From NCBI RefSeq assembly GCF_000021945.1, contig NC_011831.1:248001-312000 (forward strand): 64,000 nucleotides of DNA. The letters run 5' to 3'. This stretch comes from Chloroflexus aggregans DSM 9485. Its GTDB lineage: Bacteria; Chloroflexota; Chloroflexia; Chloroflexales; Chloroflexaceae. The position numbers and the translations under genes were made by a program. Every line of letters starts with the position of its first letter. The stretch's first letter is position 1. Positions 25,219 through 33,712 of the stretch are shown piece after piece. The notes beneath the pieces were generated by a model. It had not been told where the DNA came from. It saw nothing but the letters and a program-made list of their open reading frames with translations, and searched no databases.

Positions 25219-26676
25219 TTGGAACATATGGCAAATCCACTTCTTGGGGTACGGGTAACGACCGCTACTCTCCGCGAAGTGCCTCGTATGGAGGCAGCAG
25301 CCGAGATTGCCCGACGCCGTGCGCGCGAATTAGGGCGTCCTGTTTTGGTCAGTGTGACAACACAAGTTGGTTTGCGTGATCCACTAGCGTTATTTGCCCG
25401 TGGTGCCGGCGTGACCCATAACCGTTTTTTTTGGAGTGTGCCGGCAGCCAATTTCGAGATTACCGGTCTAGGGGCAGCATGGAGCTTTACGCCTCCTCTC
25501 TCGACCGATCGCTTTGCCGCCAGTGCTGAGGCATGGCGGCAATTGATGGCTGAAGCGGTGATTGATGCCGACCGTGATCTACCGGTGCAAGGACCGCTGG
25601 CGGTGGCCGGGTTTCGTTTTGATCCCGATCATCCGCCGAGCGAGTTGTGGCGTGATTATCCCCATGCGCTACTCTTGGTGCCACGCTTGTTGATCGTGCG
25701 TCACGGTGATGTCACTACCTTAACGGTGAACGGTATGGTCGATGCGCAGAGTTCGACCCTGGCACTGGGGGCGGCAGCAGCCCGTCGCTTGCAAGCGCTG
25801 ATCGGGTTGCCGTGGCGGCCTAACCGACCACCGCTGGATGTGCAAGTTGATGTATCGCTTGATCCTGACGTGTGGAAGGCAATTGTTGCCGATGCTGTTA
25901 CCGATCTGCGTGCCGGTATGCTCGAGAAGGTGGTGTTGGCCCGTGCCATGCGGTTACGCGGGCCAGAGCCGTTCGATACGGCGGCTACCCTCGATACGCT
26001 GCGTCGTGATTATCCGCATACCTTTATCTTTGCAGTAGCACGCGGTGGACGCACGTTTCTGGGAGCTTCTCCCGAACGCTTGGTGTCTCTGCGTAATGGC
26101 GATGTGGCCGCTTCGGCGTTAGCCGGTTCGGCGCCACGTGGAAAAACGCCTGAAGAAGATGCTGCGTTGGCCTCGGCACTGTTGCAAAGCGAAAAGGATC
26201 GTGCCGAACACGCTTTTGTCGTGCAGATGATACGGGCAGCGCTGACCGATTACTGCGATGCGGTCCAAGCACCTGAGCTGCCTACGATTATGCAGGTGCG
26301 GAATGTCCAACATCTGTTTACGCCGATCACAGCCCGCATCCGTCCCGGTTACGATATCTTCGATCTGGTGCAACGGCTGCATCCTACGCCGGCAGTTGGT
26401 GGAAAGCCGGGTCCGGCTGCACTGGCTTGGATCCGCGCCCGTGAACAGCTCGACCGCGGTTGGTATGCTGCACCGGTTGGGTGGGTTGATGCGCGTGGTG
26501 ATGGCGAGTTCGCTGTAGCACTACGTTCGGCATTGATCGGTCGCCGTGAAGCGACGTTGTTTGCCGGCTGTGGCATTGTGGCCGCTTCTGATCCTGAGCG
26601 CGAGTTGGCCGAGACGCGGATAAAGTTGCGTGCGATGCTGGGCGCACTCGGTGTTGGTGATGAGATGATAGGGTAA
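25219..26676 (+). CDS. menF: isochorismate synthase
   Basis: A 485-residue chorismate-utilising enzyme that makes isochorismate for menaquinone. The C-terminal catalytic half has MLEKVVLARAMRLRGPEPFD, FIFAVARGGRTFLGASPERLV, AGSAPRGKTPEEDAALASAL, LPTIMQVRNVQHLFTPITAR, the LHPTPAVGGKPG segment and APVGWVDARGDGEFAVALRS, all diagnostic of MenF/EntC. TTG 25219 has AGAAGG six bases upstream; ATG 25228 is the alternative with a poorer site. Genomic pairing with menD downstream (about 110 bases) supports menaquinone rather than siderophore use. Menaquinone is the known quinone of Chloroflexus. Confidence 0.92.
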   Translation: MEHMANPLLGVRVTTATLREVPRMEAAAEIARRRARELGRPVLVSVTTQVGLRDPLALFARGAGVTHNRFFWSVPAANFEITGLGAAWSFTPPLSTDRFAASAEAWRQLMAEAVIDADRDLPVQGPLAVAGFRFDPDHPPSELWRDYPHALLLVPRLLIVRHGDVTTLTVNGMVDAQSSTLALGAAAARRLQALIGLPWRPNRPPLDVQVDVSLDPDVWKAIVADAVTDLRAGMLEKVVLARAMRLRGPEPFDTAATLDTLRRDYPHTFIFAVARGGRTFLGASPERLVSLRNGDVAASALAGSAPRGKTPEEDAALASALLQSEKDRAEHAFVVQMIRAALTDYCDAVQAPELPTIMQVRNVQHLFTPITARIRPGYDIFDLVQRLHPTPAVGGKPGPAALAWIRAREQLDRGWYAAPVGWVDARGDGEFAVALRSALIGRREATLFAGCGIVAASDPERELAETRIKLRAMLGALGVGDEMIG

Positions 26677-26789
26677 ACGATGCGGTGTCGCGGAGCTGCA
26701 TGCGGTAGCGAGGTGTGTGACCGTGTGCGATCCGTAACCCGTGTTCGCGACGTGCGCATGGGTGCGACATTGCTGTTATGAGGTTTCAT

Positions 26790-28559
26790 ATGGATTCTAC
26801 TGCGCACGTGACAACGCTGACTCGGTGGGTGGCAACAATTGCCCAAGGTTTGGCGGCAGGTGGAGTGCGGGATGTTGTGGTGTGTCCCGGTTCGCGGAGT
26901 ACACCACTGGCGTTGGCCGTAGCACGCTCACCTCATTTGCGGGTCTGGATGCACATCGATGAGCGATCGGCAGGCTTTTTCGCGCTTGGGCTGGCTCGTG
27001 CGCGCAGTGCGCCGGTTGCCGTGCTCTGTACTTCGGGGACGGCGGTGGCCAATCTGTTGCCGGCAGTGGTTGAAGCCAATTTAGCTCGGGTACCGTTGTT
27101 GTTGCTAACAGCCGACCGTCCGCACGAACTACGTGATAACGGCGCCCCACAGACGATTGATCAGGTCGGGATTTTTGGTCGCAATCCACGCTGGTCGGTT
27201 GATTTACCCACGCCTCAGGACGAGGCCTTGCCATATCTACGCGCAACGATAGGGCGGGCAATCGGAGTAGCCCGTAGCGCGCCGGCCGGTCCGGTACACC
27301 TCAATCTACCCTTTCGCGAGCCGTTGGTGCCCGACCGGGCGTTGCTGGCGAACCTCCTGGCCGAACCGGTGGCACCGGTATCGGTGATGCCGTCGCGCCG
27401 GATGGTGAGTGCTACCGAGATAGCAACCTTAGCAACGAGCCTTGCTGAGTATCGACGGGGTCTGATCATTGCCGGACCCGATTGCCCACCCGATCTTGGT
27501 CCATTGCTGGTACGGTTAGCCCACCGTCTGCGCTTCCCGATCCTTGCCGATCCGTTGTCGGGTGTACGGTATGGATCACACACCGATGAGCTGGTGCTCG
27601 GTGCATATGATGCTTTTCTGCGTGATGAGCACTTTGCCGCTACGTATGTTCCCGAAGTGGTGCTGCGTTTTGGGGCGATGCCAACCAGTAAGCCGGTCCT
27701 GCTGTATTTGCAACGGCATCCGCAGGTACGCCAGATTGTGATCGACGGTGGCGCAGGCTGGCGTGAACCGACCAGCCTGGCGAACGAGCATGTGCCGGTT
27801 GACGAACATTGGTTTTGTCTGGCGTTGGCCGATGCGCTCGCTTCTTCACAGCGCGAGGGACCGACCCTTTGGTTGCGCGCGTGGTTGACGGCAGAACAAG
27901 CGGCGCGGTCGGTCATCCAGGATCATGTGTTGTCGCAGACGGCGATTAGCGAGCCGGGATTGTTTGCGCGCCTTGGCGAGTGGCTGCCTGCCGGTACGAC
28001 GCTGTTCGTCGGCAATTCGATGCCGGTGCGTGATTGCGATAGCTTTCTCGGCCCACGCACTGCACCGCTGACCATACTCGGGAACCGTGGTGCGAATGGA
28101 ATTGATGGCTTGGTTTCAACCGGCTTAGGCTTAGCCGCCGGTGGTGCAGCGCCATTGGTGATGGCCCTCGGCGATCTATCGCTGTTGCACGATAGCAATG
28201 GCTTGCTTGCTGCTCGTTTCCATAACATAAATGCGACCATTATTTTAATCAATAATGACGGTGGCGGTATTTTTTCGTTCCTACCACAAGCGAGTGAGAC
28301 CGATCAGTTTGAGCTTCTGTTTGGCACACCGCACGGGATCGATTTTGCGCCGTTAGCGGCTTTGCACAATGCGCAGTACACGTTAGCGACGGATTGGTCG
28401 GTTGTACATACTGCCCTCACTGCCAGTTTTGCCGGTGGTTTGCACCTGATTGAAATCCGCACCCGCCGTGACCAAAATGTGATCGATCATCGCCGGATCT
28501 GGCCGTTGGTGAGCGCTGCGCTCAGCCGGGCCGGTGTGGTGGAAAGGATTGGTGCATGA
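26790..28559 (+). CDS. menD: SEPHCHC synthase (menaquinone biosynthesis)
   Basis: A 589-residue thiamin-diphosphate enzyme that joins isochorismate and 2-oxoglutarate to form SEPHCHC. It starts STAHVTTLTRWVATIAQGLA, has VVVCPGSRSTPLALAVAR and HIDERSAGFFALGLARA near the N-terminus, LLTADRPHELRDNGAPQTID, and the diphosphate-binding GDLSLLHDSNGLL...INNDGGGIFSFLPQ motif at the C-terminal domain. ATG 26790 has GAGG six bases upstream and is preferred over ATG 26778. Its stop overlaps the start of the lysJ-like gene by 4 bases. Confidence 0.94.
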   Translation: MDSTAHVTTLTRWVATIAQGLAAGGVRDVVVCPGSRSTPLALAVARSPHLRVWMHIDERSAGFFALGLARARSAPVAVLCTSGTAVANLLPAVVEANLARVPLLLLTADRPHELRDNGAPQTIDQVGIFGRNPRWSVDLPTPQDEALPYLRATIGRAIGVARSAPAGPVHLNLPFREPLVPDRALLANLLAEPVAPVSVMPSRRMVSATEIATLATSLAEYRRGLIIAGPDCPPDLGPLLVRLAHRLRFPILADPLSGVRYGSHTDELVLGAYDAFLRDEHFAATYVPEVVLRFGAMPTSKPVLLYLQRHPQVRQIVIDGGAGWREPTSLANEHVPVDEHWFCLALADALASSQREGPTLWLRAWLTAEQAARSVIQDHVLSQTAISEPGLFARLGEWLPAGTTLFVGNSMPVRDCDSFLGPRTAPLTILGNRGANGIDGLVSTGLGLAAGGAAPLVMALGDLSLLHDSNGLLAARFHNINATIILINNDGGGIFSFLPQASETDQFELLFGTPHGIDFAPLAALHNAQYTLATDWSVVHTALTASFAGGLHLIEIRTRRDQNVIDHRRIWPLVSAALSRAGVVERIGA

Positions 28560-29734
28560 CGAATACCATGCTCACAAATGCCGAGATTATTGCCCAAGAA
28601 GCGCAGTACACCAGTGGTCTTTACCCAAAACGACCATTGGCTATCGTGCGTGGCGAGGGTGCCCGTTTGTACGACGCCGAAGGACGAATGTACATTGACT
28701 GTGTGGGAGGTCAGGGGGCAGCTAATCTTGGTCACTGCCACCCGGCCATCGTCGCCGCTCTTCGCGAACAGGCTGAGCGGCTGATAAGCTGCCCAGAAAT
28801 CTTTCCTAATGATGTGCGGGCGGCGTATCTTAGTGAATTAGCGGCTGCGCTCCCCTTTCCTGCGCGTATATTTCTGTGCAATAGTGGTACCGAAGCGGTC
28901 GAAGCAGCCCTGAAATTCGCTCGTTTGCTGACCGGACGCCCCGGTATCATTGCTACGATGCGCGGCTTTCATGGACGCACGATGGGTGCGCTGAGCGCGA
29001 CATGGGAGAGTAAGTATCGGGAGCCGTTTTTACCACTGGTACCGGAGTTTAGTCACGTGCCGTATGGCAATCTCGATGCCTTGCGGGAAGCGATCGGTCC
29101 GCAAACGGCAGCCGTCTTGATCGAGCCGGTACAAGGAGAGGGAGGGGTACGTCCCGCTCCGCCCGGCTATCTAGCCGGAGTAGCCGAGATTTGTGCGGCA
29201 AACGGTTCGTTGGTATTGGTCGATGAAGTACAAACCGGCTTTGGCCGTACCGGCAAGCTGTTCGCAATCGAACACGATGGGATCGTGCCTGATATATTGA
29301 TTTTGGCGAAGAGTATCGCCGCGGGGATACCGATGGGTGCCGTCGCTATCCACGAGCGCTTCGGTCCGTTGCCGCCCGGTAGCCACGGTTCGACCTTTGG
29401 TGGTAATCCGTTGGCATGTGCAGCGGCTCGTGCAGCCTTGCGCGTCTACCGTGAGGAGCGCATCCCTGAACAGGCAGCAGTCAAGGGTGCGTGGCTCATG
29501 CAGGCGTTGCGTGAGCTAAAGCTGCCTACCGTGCGTGAAATTCGCGGGTTGGGCTTGTTGGTCGGTCTTGAACTCAAAAACCGTTCACAACCGGCGATTG
29601 CAGCACTTATCGAGCATGGAGTTTTAGCCCTTCCTGCCGGTCCGAATGTGCTACGCCTGCTGCCGCCGTTAGTTATTCAAATGGAAGAGCTTGAACAGGT
29701 GGTGCGGGCTATTGATGCGGTATTGGGTGCGTGA
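28556..29734 (+). CDS. lysJ: LysJ/ArgD-type acetylornithine or [LysW]-aminoadipate semialdehyde aminotransferase
   Basis: A 392-residue class III PLP aminotransferase. Motifs: GEGARLYDAEGRMYIDCVGG, NSGTEAVEAALKFAR, RGFHGRTMGALSATWESKYR, EPVQGEGGVRPAPP, LVLVDEVQTGFGRTGKLFA and the PLP-lysine segment ILAKSIAAGIPMGAVA, with Lys in LAKS. The SATWESKYREPFLPLV and LRLLPPLVIQMEELEQVV stretches resemble Thermus LysJ, which acts on LysW-bound lysine and ornithine precursors. ArgD remains possible. It overlaps menD by 4 bases (ATGA). A hairpin follows the stop. Confidence 0.82.
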   Translation: MTNTMLTNAEIIAQEAQYTSGLYPKRPLAIVRGEGARLYDAEGRMYIDCVGGQGAANLGHCHPAIVAALREQAERLISCPEIFPNDVRAAYLSELAAALPFPARIFLCNSGTEAVEAALKFARLLTGRPGIIATMRGFHGRTMGALSATWESKYREPFLPLVPEFSHVPYGNLDALREAIGPQTAAVLIEPVQGEGGVRPAPPGYLAGVAEICAANGSLVLVDEVQTGFGRTGKLFAIEHDGIVPDILILAKSIAAGIPMGAVAIHERFGPLPPGSHGSTFGGNPLACAAARAALRVYREERIPEQAAVKGAWLMQALRELKLPTVREIRGLGLLVGLELKNRSQPAIAALIEHGVLALPAGPNVLRLLPPLVIQMEELEQVVRAIDAVLGA

Positions 29735-29740
29735 TCGGTG

Positions 29741-29773
29741 ATGGATTGCGGAAGCAGGGCTTCCGCAATCCAT
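29741..29773. terminator. perfect hairpin between convergent lysJ and mnmG
   Basis: ATGGATTGCGGAAGC (29741-29755), loop AGG, GCTTCCGCAATCCAT (29759-29773): a 15-bp perfect stem filling the gap between two convergent genes. No T-tract. The arm sequence recurs near 15.1-15.3 kb, so it is also a dispersed element. Confidence 0.65.
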
Positions 29774-29779
29774 ACGCTC

Positions 29780-31750
29780 CTACTGGTTATACGTCGCTTC
29801 GGTATCGGTGTGGACTTGCCGACGTTCTAACGCAAACAAGATAATCGCTACATCGGCGGGGTTGATCCCGGCCAATCGTCCGGCTTGGCCAAGGGTTGCC
29901 GGACGGAACCGCATCAACACCTGCCGGGCCTCGTTGCGCAGCCCCGGCAACGTTGTGTAATCGAAATCGGGTGGGATGCGGCGATGCTCCATCTTCTGCA
30001 TTCGGGCCACTTCCCGCTCTTGACGCGCAATATACCCTCTGTATTTGCAACCGATCTCTACCTGTTCGGCTACCGATGGTGATAGATCGGGCAGATCGGG
30101 TATGGCGGTGCGCAGTTGCCGGTACGACACATCGGGTCGAGCCAACACTTCGGCGACGGTAGCCGGCTGGTTGAGTGGTTTGACCCCCTGCGCTTCGAGC
30201 GCATTATTGATCGCAGCCGAGGGAAAGATACACCGTTCGTGCATCTGCTGCAATGCTTGCTCGGCCTGTCGTCGCCGCTGCTCAACCACCGCTGCGCGGT
30301 CGCCGTCAACTAAGCCAAGCCGATAGGCGAGGGGGGTTAATCGCAGATCGGCATTGTCACCGCGAAGCAGGAGGCGATACTCGGCGCGGGAAGTAAACAT
30401 GCGATACGGTTCACGAATCTCCTTCGTCGTCAGGTCATCGATCAGGACACCGATGTACGCCTCGGCTCGACCTAATATTACCGGCGGTTTTCCTTGGACG
30501 TAGTGTGCCGCATTGATACCGGCCATTAACCCTTGAGCGGCTGCCTCTTCGTACCCGGTCGTTCCGTTGATCTGTCCGGCAAAGAAGAGACCGCGTAAGC
30601 GGCGGGTTTGCATATCGGCAGTAATCTCGCCGGTAGCAACCGCGTCGTACTCAATCGCATAACCGATCCGCATCAGTTCGACGTTGCGCAAGGCCGGGAT
30701 CGAACGTAGCATCGCCCATTGCACATCTTCCGGTAAGGACGTGTTACATCCCTGTACATAGACTTCGGCAGTTGTCCAGCCCTCAGGTTCGAGAAACAAG
30801 CTATGGCGCTCTTTGTCGGCAAAGCGAACAATTTTGTCTTCGATGCTCGGGCAATAGCGCGGCCCGACTCCTTCGATAATGCCGCTGAAGAGTGGGGCCC
30901 GATGCAAATTTTGCCGAATGATCGCGTGAAACTCCGGCGTGGTATGCACCTGATAGCAGGGTAACTGAGGACGCCAACCATTAAGTTGTGGATGCGGATA
31001 CACCGGCGCCGGTGGGCCATGGTATTCGGGGGGCGGGATGGTTTCACCCAATTCGGCGTAGTAATGGCCGAACGCCAACGGCTTGTCGCTGCCCGGCTGT
31101 AATTCGGTCAGCGAGAAGTCGATGGTTGCGGCTGCCAAGCGTGGTGGCGTTCCGGTCTTGAGACGTACCAGCGGAAAGCCGAGCGCCGCGAGGTCTTCAC
31201 TCAGCGCCATCGCCGGTGCTTCACCGGCCCGTCCGGCTCCCCATACCGCTTCGCCGGTAATCGCCCGCCCACGCAAGAAGGTACCGGTCGTCAGGATCAC
31301 CGCCGGTGCGAGATAACGCCAACCGGTGTGAGTCGTTACCGTAAAGCATTGGGTATCGGCATTAGGTGGAGCAATCCGTTCTACCATTGCCTGGCGTAAA
31401 TCGAGATTGGGTACTCGTTCGAGCGTCTCTTTCATCAGGCGAGCATACAGGCGCTTATCGCACTGGGCACGTAATGACTGTACTGCCGGTCCCTTGCTCT
31501 CGTTGAGTAGCCGAATCTGGATTGCACTACGATCGGTAATACGCCCCATCAGGCCGCCCATCGCGTCAATCTCGCGCACCAAATGCCCCTTCGCCGGGCC
31601 ACCGATGCTGGGATTGCACGACATATGGGCCAGCTTGTCGAGATCAATAGTCAACAACAGTGTCCGGCACCCTAGCCGGGCCGCAGCGTGAGCCGCTTCG
31701 CAACCGGCGTGGCCGGCACCTACCACAATCACATCGTACCGTGTCTGCAT
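29780..31750 (-). CDS. mnmG: tRNA uridine 5-carboxymethylaminomethyl modification enzyme MnmG
   Basis: A 656-residue FAD protein that, with MnmE, makes cmnm5U34 in tRNA. It has the FAD motif VVGAGHAGCEAAHAAARLG, the conserved SCNPSIGGPAKGHLVREIDA, RLNESKGPAVQSLRAQCDK (as LLNESKGPAVQ...), TTGTFLRGRAITG, LKTGTPPRL, YCPSIEDKIVRF, QGLMAGINAAHYVQG and the C-terminal AEYRLLLRGDNADLRLTP. Length is normal. ATG 31750 lacks a clear ribosome site. It is divergent from the receiver/RodZ-like gene with a 68-base gap. Confidence 0.96.
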   Translation of the reverse strand: MQTRYDVIVVGAGHAGCEAAHAAARLGCRTLLLTIDLDKLAHMSCNPSIGGPAKGHLVREIDAMGGLMGRITDRSAIQIRLLNESKGPAVQSLRAQCDKRLYARLMKETLERVPNLDLRQAMVERIAPPNADTQCFTVTTHTGWRYLAPAVILTTGTFLRGRAITGEAVWGAGRAGEAPAMALSEDLAALGFPLVRLKTGTPPRLAAATIDFSLTELQPGSDKPLAFGHYYAELGETIPPPEYHGPPAPVYPHPQLNGWRPQLPCYQVHTTPEFHAIIRQNLHRAPLFSGIIEGVGPRYCPSIEDKIVRFADKERHSLFLEPEGWTTAEVYVQGCNTSLPEDVQWAMLRSIPALRNVELMRIGYAIEYDAVATGEITADMQTRRLRGLFFAGQINGTTGYEEAAAQGLMAGINAAHYVQGKPPVILGRAEAYIGVLIDDLTTKEIREPYRMFTSRAEYRLLLRGDNADLRLTPLAYRLGLVDGDRAAVVEQRRRQAEQALQQMHERCIFPSAAINNALEAQGVKPLNQPATVAEVLARPDVSYRQLRTAIPDLPDLSPSVAEQVEIGCKYRGYIARQEREVARMQKMEHRRIPPDFDYTTLPGLRNEARQVLMRFRPATLGQAGRLAGINPADVAIILFALERRQVHTDTEATYNQ

Positions 31751-31818
31751 AATAACGAACGTGGTATAATGACGCAGCCTGTGACCAAAGTCGTTCGCTG
31801 CACATCAAATAAGCCAAT

Positions 31819-32766
31819 ATGCGAACCATTCTTATTATAGACGATGATGTCGCCTTTACGGCGAAATTGAAAGCACAACTCAGCGAAGCCGGTTATCGCG
31901 TGTTAAATAGCACGGTGCTTGCCCATGCCGAGCGCGAGTGTGCCCGTGAACGCCCCGATCTGGTATTACTCGAAGTACGCACCGAGCATGATGCCGGTTG
32001 GGAAGCGTTACCCCGCTTAGCCGCGTTCCAGCCGGTGATTGTATTGAGCAGCGCCGGTCTTGAAGAGGATGTGATGCGCGGCTTTGCCGCCGGAGCAGCC
32101 GATTACATCACCAAGCCGTACCGCACCGGCGAGTTATTGGCCCGGATTCAGGCTCGGATGCTGTCGGAAGCGCCGGTCATTGCGCCGACCAATCCCAAAA
32201 CTACCGTGATCGAGGAGATGACACCTGTGAGTACTAGCCGTCGTGCTAACGATGAAGAAACTGCCGAGCCGGTTTTTATGAGTGAAGCCGAGGAACTGGC
32301 GCTGTTGCGTCAAAGCGAACAGGCGCCCATCCGTCAGTTGAGTGAGAGTGAACAACATGCCAGTTTGGGTCACCGGCTCCGTGCCGAGCGTCAGCGCCGC
32401 CACTTGACGTTGGTGCAGATCGAGAATGACATAAAGGTACGGATGTATTATCTGCAAGCGATTGAAGATGAGCAATGGTCGCTGTTACCACGTGGCCCGG
32501 CAGCCTTGGGAATGATCCGCGCATATGCCGGCTATTTTGGGATCGACGCGTCGGCGGCTGAGGCCGAGTACCGGTTGCGCTATCAGGTTGAGGAAAAGAC
32601 ACCGTCGTTTTCGTTTACGGTTGGTAATGTCAATACACGACTCCCACGTCGTTCCCCACCGCGCTGGCTGATAGTGACTCTCGCCATCGTGCTAGCATTG
32701 GCGATTGCCGTTGGTGCGATCTATTATTTTGACCCGGCTTTCTTTAGTCAATTCATTGGCGGGTGA
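31819..32766 (+). CDS. pseudo-receiver domain fused to RodZ-like HTH and membrane anchor
   Basis: A 315-residue fusion. Residues 1-118 are a response-regulator receiver: acidic pair D8-D10 in ILIIDDDVAF, the Ser of VIVLSSAG and Lys of YITKPYRTGE are present, but the phospho-acceptor position is Glu52 (RPDLVLLEVRTEHDAG) instead of Asp. A 60-residue linker leads to a RodZ-type Cro/C1 helix-turn-helix (HASLGHRLRAERQRRHLTLV...YYLQAIEDEQWSLLP...MIRAYAGYFGID, about 175-250), then a transmembrane helix, WLIVTLAIVLALAIAVGAIY, and a very short outside tail. Glu may mimic a phosphorylated state. It may work in cell-shape or envelope control like RodZ. A TATAAT at 31765-31770 is a possible -10. No ribosome site is evident. 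Confidence 0.8.
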   Translation: MRTILIIDDDVAFTAKLKAQLSEAGYRVLNSTVLAHAERECARERPDLVLLEVRTEHDAGWEALPRLAAFQPVIVLSSAGLEEDVMRGFAAGAADYITKPYRTGELLARIQARMLSEAPVIAPTNPKTTVIEEMTPVSTSRRANDEETAEPVFMSEAEELALLRQSEQAPIRQLSESEQHASLGHRLRAERQRRHLTLVQIENDIKVRMYYLQAIEDEQWSLLPRGPAALGMIRAYAGYFGIDASAAEAEYRLRYQVEEKTPSFSFTVGNVNTRLPRRSPPRWLIVTLAIVLALAIAVGAIYYFDPAFFSQFIGG

Positions 32767-32864
32767 TCAACGGGGATGGGTGTGGTCACACGTTCCGCAT
32801 TGTGAGAGAGGTTGATAACCCGGACGATATTGGAACGTTGCGGTCGTAGGTTTCGTGGATACGA

Positions 32865-32899
32865 TAGGGGTGCAGCGACACAGCGTCACTGCACCCCTA
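32865..32899. terminator. hairpin between convergent genes
   Basis: TAGGGGTGCAG (32865-32875) and CTGCACCCCTA (32889-32899) form an 11-bp stem with a 13-base loop, between the receiver/RodZ-like gene and the convergent adenosyltransferase gene. Confidence 0.55.
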
Positions 32900-32909
32900 C
32901 GCTATGTGC

Positions 32910-33449
32910 TCACGGCTTTCGCCATGGAACATCATCGACACCCGCCCGTGCGTTGGCGATGCGTGCGGCAACAAATAAGAAATCCGACAGGCGATTGAGG
33001 TAGGGGAGCAACTCTGGATTAATTGCCTCTTCAGCAGCAAGTGAAACAACTACTCGTTCCGCGCGACGGCAAATGGTGCGTGCCAAATGCAGATACGCTG
33101 CTACAGTTGTCCCCCCGGGCAGAATAAACTGCTGGAGCGGTGCAAGTTCCGTCTCCATCGCGTCAATCTGCTCTTCGAGAAAGGCCGTCATTGTCGCAGA
33201 AACCCTTGGGATGTACGGTGAGTCGTTGGGTGAGGCCAGATCGGCGCCGACCACGAAGAGCTGATTTTGTACCTCCGCTAATACGGCATCGAGCATCGGA
33301 TCAGGGCCGGCTGCTCGCGCCACGCCAATTGCCGAGTTGCATTCGTCGGCGGTTCCATATGCCTCGACCCGCAGTACGTCCTTGCGTACTCGTGGGCCGC
33401 CAAAGAGACCGGTTTCACCGGTATCGCCGGTGCGGGTGTAGATTTTCAT
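32910..33449 (-). CDS. cob(I)alamin adenosyltransferase, PduO type
   Basis: A 179-residue adenosyltransferase that makes adenosylcobalamin from cob(I)alamin and ATP. It begins MKIYTRTGDTGETGLFGG (phosphate-binding loop), with VEAYGTADECNSAIGVAR, the FILPGGTTVAAYLHLARTICRRAER segment (catalytic Arg region) and LNRLSDFLFVAARIAN, all PduO-family features. ATG 33449 gives the standard N-terminus; the longer frame to 33491 adds non-family residues. Adenosylcobalamin would be needed by methylmalonyl-CoA mutase of the 3-hydroxypropionate cycle known in Chloroflexus. I saw no cobalamin riboswitch in the 260 bases upstream. Confidence 0.92.
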   Translation of the reverse strand: MKIYTRTGDTGETGLFGGPRVRKDVLRVEAYGTADECNSAIGVARAAGPDPMLDAVLAEVQNQLFVVGADLASPNDSPYIPRVSATMTAFLEEQIDAMETELAPLQQFILPGGTTVAAYLHLARTICRRAERVVVSLAAEEAINPELLPYLNRLSDFLFVAARIANARAGVDDVPWRKP

Positions 33450-33712
33450 ACAGTTACTCACATCTAGCAGGCAATAACGCCTAAACGACACGTGATACGA
33501 TATCGATCTGGTAGACCTTGTCGATCAATGTTACTATCGTAGTATACACGAGAACCCGATCCAATTTTCGGTACTACAAAATCCCATCTCGACTCCATCC
33601 GAAGAATTGGCTGCGATCTTGCCAAAACCGCCCCTTTCAGACTATCTTGTGCATGAGCGGCAAAGCAAGCGCTTGCCGGCAGACAAGCGCAGTGTAACGG
33701 CGGAGCAAACCT

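Noticed and set aside
33450-33712. Cobalamin riboswitch before the adenosyltransferase gene
   Set aside because: The conserved B12-box pattern could not be found in this short gap.
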